Positions 18,319 through 26,178 of a DNA stretch of 64,000 bases are shown piece after piece. Positions within the stretch are counted from its first letter, which is position 1. Each line of letters starts with the position of its first letter. The stretch is from contig PBOJ01000131.1 of the NCBI GenBank assembly GCA_002724315.1, positions 1 to 64,000 on the forward strand, read 5' to 3'. The notes under the pieces are model-generated. The model saw only the letters and a list, made by a program, of their open reading frames with translations, searched no databases and was not told where the DNA came from. The position numbers and the translations under genes were made by a program. Source of the DNA: Planctomycetaceae bacterium (GTDB lineage Bacteria > Planctomycetota > Planctomycetia > Planctomycetales > Planctomycetaceae).

Positions 18319-19745
18319 TGAACCGGGACATTTCGTCTGTGCCGGTGGTCGTCGAACTCGACTCGGTTCCTGACGTGCTGGCGGCCCTGGAATCGGTGGC
18401 CGATTTGCCGGACGTGGTGCTGTTGGAGAGTCGGATCGATCGCGAGGAGGTCAGCCGATTCTCGTTCCTGGTTGCCGATCCCGTGGCATTCGTCGACGAT
18501 GTCGAGTCGGTCACGGGGGCGGACCCGTTTGGTCGACTGAGAGGTCTGCTTGATCCGTTTCGGAACGACCGTGTTGCCGGTTTGCCCCCGTTCCAGGGGG
18601 GAGTGGTTGGACTGCTGGGCTACGAGCTCGGGGCGGCCTGGGAAACGGTACCTCGCCCCACGTACGACGAGTTTGCCCTGCCGGTGCTGGCCGCTGGCGT
18701 CTACGACCGGGTGCTGGCCTGGGACCACGTTCTGGGCCGCGCCTGGATCATCTCGCAGGGGTTTCCGGAAACGGATCTCCGAGGGCGTCGACAACGAGCT
18801 GAACAGCGTGCTGCGGAGTTGCTGTCGAGACTGGAAGCGTCCGGCCAATCGGTCGGGGCGGCTGAGGAACCGCCACGGTCCTCGCTCGAGCCCGAACAGC
18901 TCGCGCCGCTCTGGCCGGTCGAGGGTCACGACGAGCTCTTCAGTGACTTTTCTCGGGAGGCCTACCTCGAGGCGGTCGACCGTGTGATCGAGTACATCCA
19001 TGCTGGCGACATCTTCCAGGCCAATCTCTCGCAACGATTGCTGGCTCGTCAACCCGCCCCCGCCCGGGAACTTTACGCCCGGCTGCGGCAGCGGAACCCG
19101 GCACCCTTTGCCGGCTACATGGCTCACGCCGACTGGGAGATCGTCAGTGCGTCGCCGGAACGGTTTGTTTCACTCAGGGATGGTTTGGTCGAGACCCGTC
19201 CGATCAAGGGGACCCGGCGTCGACCGGGTGACCCCGAAGCGAGGGTACTGGTGCAAGGCGAGTTGTTTGAGAGCGAGAAGGACCATGCCGAAAACGTGAT
19301 GATCGTCGACCTGCTTCGCAATGATCTTTCGCGGGTCTGTCGACCCTCATCGGTGACAGTGCCTTTGTTGTGCGGTGTGGAGGTCTACGAGACGGTACTG
19401 CACCTGGTGTCTCAGATCCGTGGAGTGATGAGAGAGGGGCTGGGCGCGTGGGATTTGCTCGAAGCCGTGTTTCCCGGGGGGTCGATCACCGGCGCGCCCA
19501 AGCTGCGAGCGATGGAAGTGATCGCCGAACTGGAACCAACCGCACGAGGTCCGTACTGTGGCAGCCTGTTCTACGTCGGTTGCGACGGATCGATGGACAG
19601 TAGCATCCTGATCCGCACGTTCGTCGTCCGACGTGGCTGGGTGCAGTGCTCGGTTGGTGGCGGCATCGTGGCACAATCGGATCCTGTGGCCGAATTCAAC
19701 GAGACGATGGACAAGGCGGCCGGGATGCTCAGAGCCCTGGTCTGA
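18318..19745 (+). CDS. pabB: Aminodeoxychorismate synthase component I
   Basis: A chorismate-binding enzyme of 475 residues that makes 4-amino-4-deoxychorismate. The catalytic lysine that separates PabB from anthranilate synthase TrpE is present: the motif is RPIKGTRRR with K297, where TrpE has PIAGT. Other chorismate-site motifs are FQANLSQR, VDLLRNDLSRVC and GGSITGAPK. The ATG overlaps the preceding stop (TGATG), and pabA follows after 15 bases, giving the complete two-component synthase. Its product feeds p-aminobenzoate to folate or to tetrahydromethanopterin; the operon context favours the latter or both. Confidence 0.92.
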   Translation: MNRDISSVPVVVELDSVPDVLAALESVADLPDVVLLESRIDREEVSRFSFLVADPVAFVDDVESVTGADPFGRLRGLLDPFRNDRVAGLPPFQGGVVGLLGYELGAAWETVPRPTYDEFALPVLAAGVYDRVLAWDHVLGRAWIISQGFPETDLRGRRQRAEQRAAELLSRLEASGQSVGAAEEPPRSSLEPEQLAPLWPVEGHDELFSDFSREAYLEAVDRVIEYIHAGDIFQANLSQRLLARQPAPARELYARLRQRNPAPFAGYMAHADWEIVSASPERFVSLRDGLVETRPIKGTRRRPGDPEARVLVQGELFESEKDHAENVMIVDLLRNDLSRVCRPSSVTVPLLCGVEVYETVLHLVSQIRGVMREGLGAWDLLEAVFPGGSITGAPKLRAMEVIAELEPTARGPYCGSLFYVGCDGSMDSSILIRTFVVRRGWVQCSVGGGIVAQSDPVAEFNETMDKAAGMLRALV

Positions 19746-19760
19746 AGAGGACGCCCGCCG

Positions 19761-20486
19761 ATGCTGCTGCTGATCGACAACTACGACAGCTTTGTCTACA
19801 ACCTCGCGCGATACTTCGAAGAACTGGGTGTCGAGGTCGAGGTGGTTCGCAATGACGCGATGTCGGTCGAGGAGGTGATCGGGAGATCTCCCGAAGCGAT
19901 CGTCCTGTCTCCGGGGCCGTGCGGTCCGGACAACGCCGGGATCTCGATCGAACTGGTTCGTGAGGTGCTGGGGCGGATTCCACTGATGGGTGTCTGCCTG
20001 GGCCACCAGGTGTTGGCGGCGGCCACGGGGGGACGCGTCGTCAGGGCCCCGCAGCCAGTCCACGGGCGGGTGACCCCGGTCGAACACGATGAAGGGGGGG
20101 CGGAGACCGACGGGTTGTTTGCCGGGCTCACCACCCCACTGATCGCGACACGATATCACTCGCTGATCGTCGAGTCCGAGGAACTGCCAGCCGCATGGCA
20201 GGTCACGGCCCGGACCCGGGACGGGCTGGTGATGGCGATGTCCCATCGCGAACACCCGGCAGTGGGTGTTCAGTTTCATCCGGAAAGCGTGCTGACCGGT
20301 TCTGGGCATCAGCTTCTGTGGAATTTCCTGATCCTGTCCGGTGTCGTCGACGGTCCGATGCCGGCTGTGCCCAATCCCGCGCCGTTGGCTCGGGGGCATC
20401 ATGCGGTCGGATCTCTGGACCGTTATCGAGCCGACGCGGTCTTTCCCGATGTCGAGGCGCCGTCCTCGACCGTGCTGCATTGGTGA
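19761..20486 (+). CDS. pabA: Aminodeoxychorismate/anthranilate synthase component II (glutamine amidotransferase)
   Basis: A class I glutamine amidotransferase of 241 residues that supplies ammonia to PabB. It begins MLLLIDNYDSFVYNLARYF and has the oxyanion motif SPGPCGPD, the nucleophile in GVCLGHQ and the His/Glu pair in FHPES, so the triad is complete. After the normal end near residue 190 there is an extra tail of about 45 residues (PMPAVPNPAP onwards) that I do not recognise. Such subunits are often shared between PabB and TrpE; no trpE is in the window. It ends the pterin operon. Confidence 0.9.
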   Translation: MLLLIDNYDSFVYNLARYFEELGVEVEVVRNDAMSVEEVIGRSPEAIVLSPGPCGPDNAGISIELVREVLGRIPLMGVCLGHQVLAAATGGRVVRAPQPVHGRVTPVEHDEGGAETDGLFAGLTTPLIATRYHSLIVESEELPAAWQVTARTRDGLVMAMSHREHPAVGVQFHPESVLTGSGHQLLWNFLILSGVVDGPMPAVPNPAPLARGHHAVGSLDRYRADAVFPDVEAPSSTVLHW

Positions 20487-20697
20487 TGCAGTCGTCAGGA
20501 TCCCCCCAGTCGTCATCTCCAGTGGTCTCCCCAGCGGTGCCGTGACCGTCGTGTCCGGTTACCAGGCGAACTGAGAGTCGGGATGCGGCACGAACCTGCA
20601 GATTGCGGGCATATGGGTCGGGGTGGGGCGCCGATAAGCGGCGAGGTGTCTGCCGAGGGTGGACGTCCATGGCGTGCGCCTGGAGGAGATGACCCAG

Positions 20698-21606
20698 ATG
20701 CGAAAGATCACGACACGGTGTTTGGCCCTGATTGCTGTCCTGGTCATGGTGTCCGTGATGCCGCAAGTGTCTTCGGCCGCGGTCCGCGTGAAACGGACGA
20801 AATCGCAGCGTGGGCTGATCTGGCACAAGACGTTTGCTGTGGCGCAGGCCGAGGCCCGGCGGCGTGGTCTGCCGCTGTTGGTGCACTTTCACGCGAGTTG
20901 GTGTGGCCCCTGCCGCATGATGGAACGTGACGTTCTGGACACTCCCAGGCTGCAACTTCAACTGGGGAATCGCGTGGTGGCGGTCAAAGTTGATACGGAC
21001 CGTGAGCCGAGCGTCACGTCACGTTTCCGGGTCAAGCTGCTGCCAACCGACCTGGTGGTGACTCCCGACGGAAAGGAACTGGCCCGGACAAGGGGCTATC
21101 AGGGGTTTGGGAATTACGTGGCCCGGATGCTACCGGCGGTGACCAGGTACCTCGTGGCACATCCACCAAAGACGTTGGCGGGTGGCACGGTCCAGAGCCG
21201 GCCGGTGATCGCGAAGAAGGCCCGAAAAACGACCGGTGCCGGGACGGCCTCCGGCGGCAAGTCCGAAATCCGCGTGGGGTTGGCCGGATTTTCGCCCGTG
21301 GCACTTTGGGCCGAGAAGCGATGGCGGCGCGGCGACAGGAAATTCTCCTGCCGGGTGGGTCAGGTGGTCTATTTCCTGGCGTCGGCCTCGGAACTTGAAC
21401 GGTTCCGGCGAAAGCCAACCCGGTTTGCACCGCGGCTGGAAGGGTGCGACGTGGTGCGGCACCTGGATACCGGTCGCAAGATGGCCGGGAGCATCAAGTA
21501 CGCCTACTTCTACGATGGAGGGCTTTATCTCTTTGTCGATGCCCAGAGCAAGGCCCGTTTCTTCAGTTCACCGGTCCGTTACGCCAAGGCAGCGGGCGGG
21601 CGGTGA
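20698..21606 (+). CDS. Secreted thioredoxin-like protein with C-terminal YHS-like domain
   Basis: A 302-residue exported protein. A Sec signal peptide covers residues 1-27, with cleavage likely after SSA. A thioredoxin fold follows, with the active site C69-G-P-C72 in HASWCGPC and the cis-proline LLPTDL. A variable Ser/Thr/Lys-rich linker at about 160-190 leads to a YHS-like domain (about 195-300; pattern GFSPVALWAEKRW, KFSCRVGQVVYFLAS and LEGCDVV). YHS domains often bind copper, though the metal ligands are not obvious here. A ribosome-binding GGAGGAG lies 9-12 bases before the ATG at 20698, which decides this start over an ATG nine bases upstream. Function in periplasmic disulfide or metal chemistry is inferred. 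Confidence 0.8.
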   Translation: MRKITTRCLALIAVLVMVSVMPQVSSAAVRVKRTKSQRGLIWHKTFAVAQAEARRRGLPLLVHFHASWCGPCRMMERDVLDTPRLQLQLGNRVVAVKVDTDREPSVTSRFRVKLLPTDLVVTPDGKELARTRGYQGFGNYVARMLPAVTRYLVAHPPKTLAGGTVQSRPVIAKKARKTTGAGTASGGKSEIRVGLAGFSPVALWAEKRWRRGDRKFSCRVGQVVYFLASASELERFRRKPTRFAPRLEGCDVVRHLDTGRKMAGSIKYAYFYDGGLYLFVDAQSKARFFSSPVRYAKAAGGR

Positions 21607-21640
21607 GTCGGAAGCCACCGCGAAGAATCCGGCCCCGAAC

Positions 21641-24600
21641 TCACTTTTTCCCGGGTTTCAGTCTCCGGCGGTATCGCCGGTAGAATCGGGTTTGTCGGCT
21701 TTCGGGGCGGAACGGGCGACCGGCGACGAAGACGCCCTTGACCTGAGAGGTGACCTGCAGGGGTGAGCCGTCGAGGATCACGAGGTTGGCGTGCTTGCCG
21801 ACATCGAGCGATCCGACCTGTTTGTCGATGCCCAGCACGCGGGCGGCTCCCAGCGTGACACTGTGGAGAGCGGCTGCTTCGGGCAGACCAAATGCCACGG
21901 CCATTGCGGCTTCGAAGGGGGCGTTGCGGCTGTTGGAGGCGTCGTTGCTGCGGATGCAGAATCGGACGCCGGCCTCATGCAACCGTCCGGCGTTGGCGTA
22001 GGGCGCGTCGGAGGGGTCCCACCGCTTCACCGGAGCCCGCATCACCGGCCCGACGATCACCGGGATATCCCGCGACTTCAGTGTGGCGGCGACCTTCCAG
22101 GCATTGGTCCCGCCGGTGATGATCAGTTTCAGTTTCTCGGACTCGGCAAACCGGATCGCCTCGACGATTGCGCGGCGGCTGTGTGCTTCGATCAGCACCG
22201 GTTTTTTTCCGGTGATGTAGGGTCCCAGCGCGTCAAGCCGAGGGTCTCCGATCGGCCCGGGTCGCTTGGCGGCCCGGGCTGCGGTGAGCAGCCTGTGGTA
22301 CTGGCGGGCTTCGGTGATCAGTCGGTGGAATTGGTCGGCACGTTGTTTGCGTTTGGCGTCGTTCGAGTCGGTGGGCCAGTGGACCCGCAGCCCCAGTTCG
22401 TAGTCGACGACCATCTCCGGCGCCGTCCATCCGGCCAGCTGGACCAGTGAGGCCTGTCCGGCCACCAGGCCGCCGCTGGGGTGAACCAGCGCCGAGGTGA
22501 TTCCGCCGGCACGGGCAACCGGAAACAGTTCGCTGTCGGGGTTGATTGCCACCCCGGCCCGCAGATCCGGTTGCAGGTCGCCCCCTTCGCCGAAGTCCAG
22601 CGTTTCTCGGACCTTCTTGATCTCGGCCAGTCCCAGGGTTGTCCCCGCGTCGATCAGGCCGGGGTAGACGTGCAGTCCAGAGACATCGATGACCCGGGCG
22701 GCGTCGGGGGGAGTCACGCCGGGGCCCAGGGCCGCAATTTTTCCGTCATGAATCACCAGCGTGCCGGCCAGGTCCGGACCCGATACCGGGTGCAGCATGC
22801 CACCGACCAGCGCGTAGGTCGCCTCTTCGCCGTCGTCGGCTGGCAGGATGGTTGCCGATCGTCGTTTGGAGGGTTCGGGCAGACGGATTGGTGCCGGCGA
22901 CACCGTCCGTCGTCGGGCCGTTTCGGACATCACCGTGGGGTGGGTCTGCCGCGAGAAGAACACCTCGCCGTCGACCAGTGTCAACTGGCATCGGGCGAAT
23001 GAGTTGAGAGGATGGGCATTGAAGATCGCCAGGTCCGCGTCCTTGCCCACTTCGATGGACCCCATTCGCTTGTCGAGTCCCAGTTCACGGGCGGAATTCA
23101 GCGTGACGGTCGCCAGGGCACGGTCGGGATGCATGTTCCCGTATCGGACCGGCTTGGCCGCTTCCTGGTACAGGTGACGGATCAACTCTCTGTCGTCGCT
23201 CTTGATCACCACGTTGGCACCAGCTTCAGAGAGCAGGGCCGCGTTGTACGGCGTGGCGTCGTAGGCTTCGACCTTGTAGGCCCACCAGTCCGCGAATGTG
23301 CTGCAACTGGCTCCGTGAGCGGCAATCTCCGGTGCGATCTTGTACCCCTCGAGAACATGCTGTAGCGACCAGACACGAATGCCCAGGTTTTCGGCCACCC
23401 TCAAGAGCATCAGGATCTCGTCGGCTCGATAGCAGTGGCTGTGAATGAACTTCTGATGGTTGACGATGTCGGCCAGGGCCTCGAGACGCAGGTCGCGTCG
23501 TGGAGCCAGCAGTTTGCCGCCATCGGTTGATTGCCGGGCTGCCCGGTACTGCTGCCAGCGTCGGCGGTAGTCGATCGCTTCCAGGAAGGCCCGATTCAGC
23601 GTCGCTTCGACTCCCATCCGCGTGTTGGGGAAACGAGTGGTGCGAAACTTGACGTTCTCTCCGAGGGCGAATTTGACCCCCTGGGGAGCGTCTGCGATGA
23701 CCTGTTCCGAGGCCGTTCGGCCGTACTTCAATTTGACCACAGCGTCCTGGCCACCCACGACGTTGGCCGATCCGTGCAGCAGTCTCGCGGCGGTCACTCC
23801 GCCGGCCAGGGCCCGGAATTCGGAAACGTCCTGGGTGTTGATCACGTCCTTGACCCGCACCTCCGGGACGATCGACTGAGTGGATTCGTTGATTCCCTGT
23901 GTGATCTTGATGTGGCTGTGAGTGTCGATGATTCCAGGCATCACGAATTGGCCTGTGGCGTCGATGATCACGGTGCCGTTGCTGGCGTTCAGGTCGATGC
24001 CGATGGACGCAATCTTGCCGTTGCGGACCAGGATTGAATGGCCGGAGAGGGTGCGGCCGGTTCCCGTCAGGACGGTTGCGTTACGGATCAACACATTGCC
24101 ACCGGTTGTCACAGACCTCCTCAGGCGGTCACTCTCGATTTCCGAGGGCCGCGTCGGTTCGTCGATGGTTGATCGAGGCAATGACGGCGGTGGAGGCGAA
24201 TGGGTTACCGGGGTGGCGGGGGCGGATGTGGCCGAGGGGCGTGGCTTGGCCGACTTGCTGTACTCGAACAGGACTCCGTCAACCAGCACGAAACGTACTC
24301 GACTGCCGGAGTCTTCGAACCGCCCGGTCCAGAGTGCGATGTGGCCGAGGCGTCCGGGGTCGAGGGTGCCCAGGCGTTTGGGGAGTCCGAGGATGCGGGC
24401 CGGTCCGGTGGTCAGCGCAGCCAGGGCATCGGAGACCGACCAGCCGTGGGCAATCGCCTTACGGATCTCCCTCAGCAGTTCCCCTCGGTCTTTGAGTCCA
24501 CGGGATCCCACGGCCAGCCCCAGGCCGCGGCGTTGCAGTCGACCGATACCACGGACTCGCCGAAGCCAGTTCTGTCTCCTGTCGTGTTGGACCTTCAGGG

Positions 24601-25648
24601 GGTCGGCCAGCGAAGCGGTCAAATTGTCCGGTGAGGATCCCGGACGGATCTTCGGTTCCGTACCGAATCGCATCGACAGCAGCAGGTCGAAGCGCCCCTT
24701 TTCGAGTTGATCGAGACACTCGGCAGCCGAGTCGACTCCGAGCAGCACCGGGTGGATCTTGTGTTCGCGACAGAAGGCGATGGCCCGGTGAATGTCGTCT
24801 CGCGTGCCGACACGAAAAGCGGGGCGATGTCGATGTGCAAGAACGTGGCCGAGAGCTTCGAGGACCTCGTCGGCCGGCGGCCGTGGAACACTCGGTACGG
24901 CCTCGGTATAGAGCTGCCGATGCCGAGAAAATCGCCGGGCGTCCAGGAAGGCCTGGCGGAGGTGCGCGTGGGCACCCATCAGGGTGTTCGGGTAACCGTT
25001 GCCGCCGGCAGGTCGCAGGGCAAAGGTGGCCAGGGGCGGTTCGTTGACGATCGACTCCCTCGGAGGCAGGCCGGCAGTCGAAACCAGGGCGGTGGTGCCA
25101 CTGGCGATCCGACCGTCGGGAACCACGTGCACACTTGTGAAACCCTGTTGGCGAATTCCCGTCAGACGACCGGAATCCAACTGGAGTGCTGAACCGGCGG
25201 CGAACTGGGGCGTCAGGCTCTTCCGGTTGTCTGGTCGCGTGGCGGCCAACACGTAACGAGAGAAATCGACCGGCCGCCCGGAAGGATTCGGCAGCGATTT
25301 GGTGGACAGCAGGTCACTGGCGTCGGCGTCAATGAACCCGGCATAGGCGATCAGGCCACTGCCGTCGACGATCACCGCCTCGGGGGGAACGCCCGCTTTG
25401 GGACCGGCAGCCACGATCACACCGTCACGGATGACCAGCGTGCCACGGCGATCTTCTCGGCCAGGCGCCCGCACCAGCCGGGCTCCGGTGATCGCATACA
25501 CTCGGGGACGAAATCCGGCGACGCGCCCGGTCGGGTCCTGTGCCAGGCTGCCATCCGGTGCCAGGCACAGGGCACCCAGCAGCAAGATGGCCAATGTTGG
25601 CAGGGGAGCGTTGTGAAGGCGTCGGGAACCTGTGTGTGGACGTCGCAT
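21641..25648 (-). CDS. Secreted protein of three tandem amidohydrolase-like modules
   Basis: A 1335-residue exported protein. The signal peptide is residues 1-36 (cleavage SLA-Q). Three imidazolonepropionase/dihydroorotase-like modules follow, each starting with a composite beta domain (patterns LVIRDGVIVAAGP, ILVRNGKIASIG, LVIHDGKIAALGP) and ending with the amidohydrolase closing pattern (LGTLDPGRLGHIALW, MGSIEVGKDADLAIF, VGSLDVGKHANLVIL). They cover about 45-470, 525-935 and 965-1315. Only the central module has the metal-site H577-S-H579, a later HSH, LQHVLEG and KSDD. Modules 1 and 3 read IDADASDLL and IDAGTTLGL at the HxH position. A Pro/Ser-rich linker separates modules 1 and 2. The start at 25648 is chosen for the signal peptide; the frame stays open further upstream without domain content. 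Confidence 0.8.
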   Translation of the reverse strand: MRRPHTGSRRLHNAPLPTLAILLLGALCLAPDGSLAQDPTGRVAGFRPRVYAITGARLVRAPGREDRRGTLVIRDGVIVAAGPKAGVPPEAVIVDGSGLIAYAGFIDADASDLLSTKSLPNPSGRPVDFSRYVLAATRPDNRKSLTPQFAAGSALQLDSGRLTGIRQQGFTSVHVVPDGRIASGTTALVSTAGLPPRESIVNEPPLATFALRPAGGNGYPNTLMGAHAHLRQAFLDARRFSRHRQLYTEAVPSVPRPPADEVLEALGHVLAHRHRPAFRVGTRDDIHRAIAFCREHKIHPVLLGVDSAAECLDQLEKGRFDLLLSMRFGTEPKIRPGSSPDNLTASLADPLKVQHDRRQNWLRRVRGIGRLQRRGLGLAVGSRGLKDRGELLREIRKAIAHGWSVSDALAALTTGPARILGLPKRLGTLDPGRLGHIALWTGRFEDSGSRVRFVLVDGVLFEYSKSAKPRPSATSAPATPVTHSPPPPSLPRSTIDEPTRPSEIESDRLRRSVTTGGNVLIRNATVLTGTGRTLSGHSILVRNGKIASIGIDLNASNGTVIIDATGQFVMPGIIDTHSHIKITQGINESTQSIVPEVRVKDVINTQDVSEFRALAGGVTAARLLHGSANVVGGQDAVVKLKYGRTASEQVIADAPQGVKFALGENVKFRTTRFPNTRMGVEATLNRAFLEAIDYRRRWQQYRAARQSTDGGKLLAPRRDLRLEALADIVNHQKFIHSHCYRADEILMLLRVAENLGIRVWSLQHVLEGYKIAPEIAAHGASCSTFADWWAYKVEAYDATPYNAALLSEAGANVVIKSDDRELIRHLYQEAAKPVRYGNMHPDRALATVTLNSARELGLDKRMGSIEVGKDADLAIFNAHPLNSFARCQLTLVDGEVFFSRQTHPTVMSETARRRTVSPAPIRLPEPSKRRSATILPADDGEEATYALVGGMLHPVSGPDLAGTLVIHDGKIAALGPGVTPPDAARVIDVSGLHVYPGLIDAGTTLGLAEIKKVRETLDFGEGGDLQPDLRAGVAINPDSELFPVARAGGITSALVHPSGGLVAGQASLVQLAGWTAPEMVVDYELGLRVHWPTDSNDAKRKQRADQFHRLITEARQYHRLLTAARAAKRPGPIGDPRLDALGPYITGKKPVLIEAHSRRAIVEAIRFAESEKLKLIITGGTNAWKVAATLKSRDIPVIVGPVMRAPVKRWDPSDAPYANAGRLHEAGVRFCIRSNDASNSRNAPFEAAMAVAFGLPEAAALHSVTLGAARVLGIDKQVGSLDVGKHANLVILDGSPLQVTSQVKGVFVAGRPFRPESRQTRFYRRYRRRLKPGKK

Positions 25649-25785
25649 CAGAGGACTCGGAAAAACGAGACAGATCGAGGAGAATTGGCGTAAAACCCAG
25701 CCTACCAGCGCGCCGAGCCAGCATGCCAGCGGAGGTGAGATGGGGGATGTGTGGGAAGTGGAGAGGAGAGGACCCGTCTCTGGAA

Positions 25786-25813
25786 TTGACACCTCATGAC
25801 GATGCAGTATCAT
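25786..25813 (+). promoter_or_regulatory. Sigma-70-like promoter upstream of rho
   Basis: TTGACA (25786-25791, a perfect -35) is followed after 16 bases by TATCAT (25808-25813, five of six matches to TATAAT). It points toward rho. Transcription would begin near 25820, about 360 bases before the rho start codon. It is the strongest promoter-like sequence I found in the window. Confidence 0.65.
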
Positions 25814-25819
25814 GGTGGC

Positions 25820-26178
25820 AGTCTGAGAGCGGGCGGGGAATTCTAGGTTCCCGCTGTCGATTCCAGGCGGACACCGTCCGGAAACGACGACGGATGACGC
25901 TCGAAGGCTGGCTAAATTCCCTATGCGGGATCCCTCGACACCGGGCGCCGGCTCGGATTCTTCAGCAAGGTTCGGGTTGTTCCGGCCTTGGCTGCGGACT
26001 GAACTGGGCTTGGGATGGGTTCTGTCGGGTTCACAGCGCGGGTGTTTTCCTGTGCCGTGGATCAATCTGAACTGATCAGGGGACTGTCGGTCACCGGAGC
26101 AAGTCGGCAACGGCTTCAGACGTGATACGGCTTGTTCCCTCATTCAGCGCACATTTCGCAACGACCTGGAAAGGCTAG
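25820..26178 (+). promoter_or_regulatory. Long untranslated leader of rho
   Basis: About 360 bases lie between the predicted transcription start and the rho ATG. No credible coding frame fills them; apparent frames lack ribosome-binding sites and protein-like composition. Near the start, GCGGGGAA and TTCCCGC (around 25835-25857) could pair. In Escherichia coli, rho has a leader where Rho attenuates its own transcription. A comparable role here is inferred only from leader length and position. The remaining bases back to 25649 belong to the upstream region of the divergent amidohydrolase gene, where I see nothing definite. Confidence 0.35.

Noticed and set aside
18318-19745. Anthranilate synthase TrpE
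   Set aside because: The PIKGT motif with Lys297 marks PabB; TrpE has Ala at that place.
25649-26143. Upstream extension of the triple amidohydrolase
   Set aside because: It has no domain content, would hide the signal peptide at 25648 and overlaps the rho promoter region.
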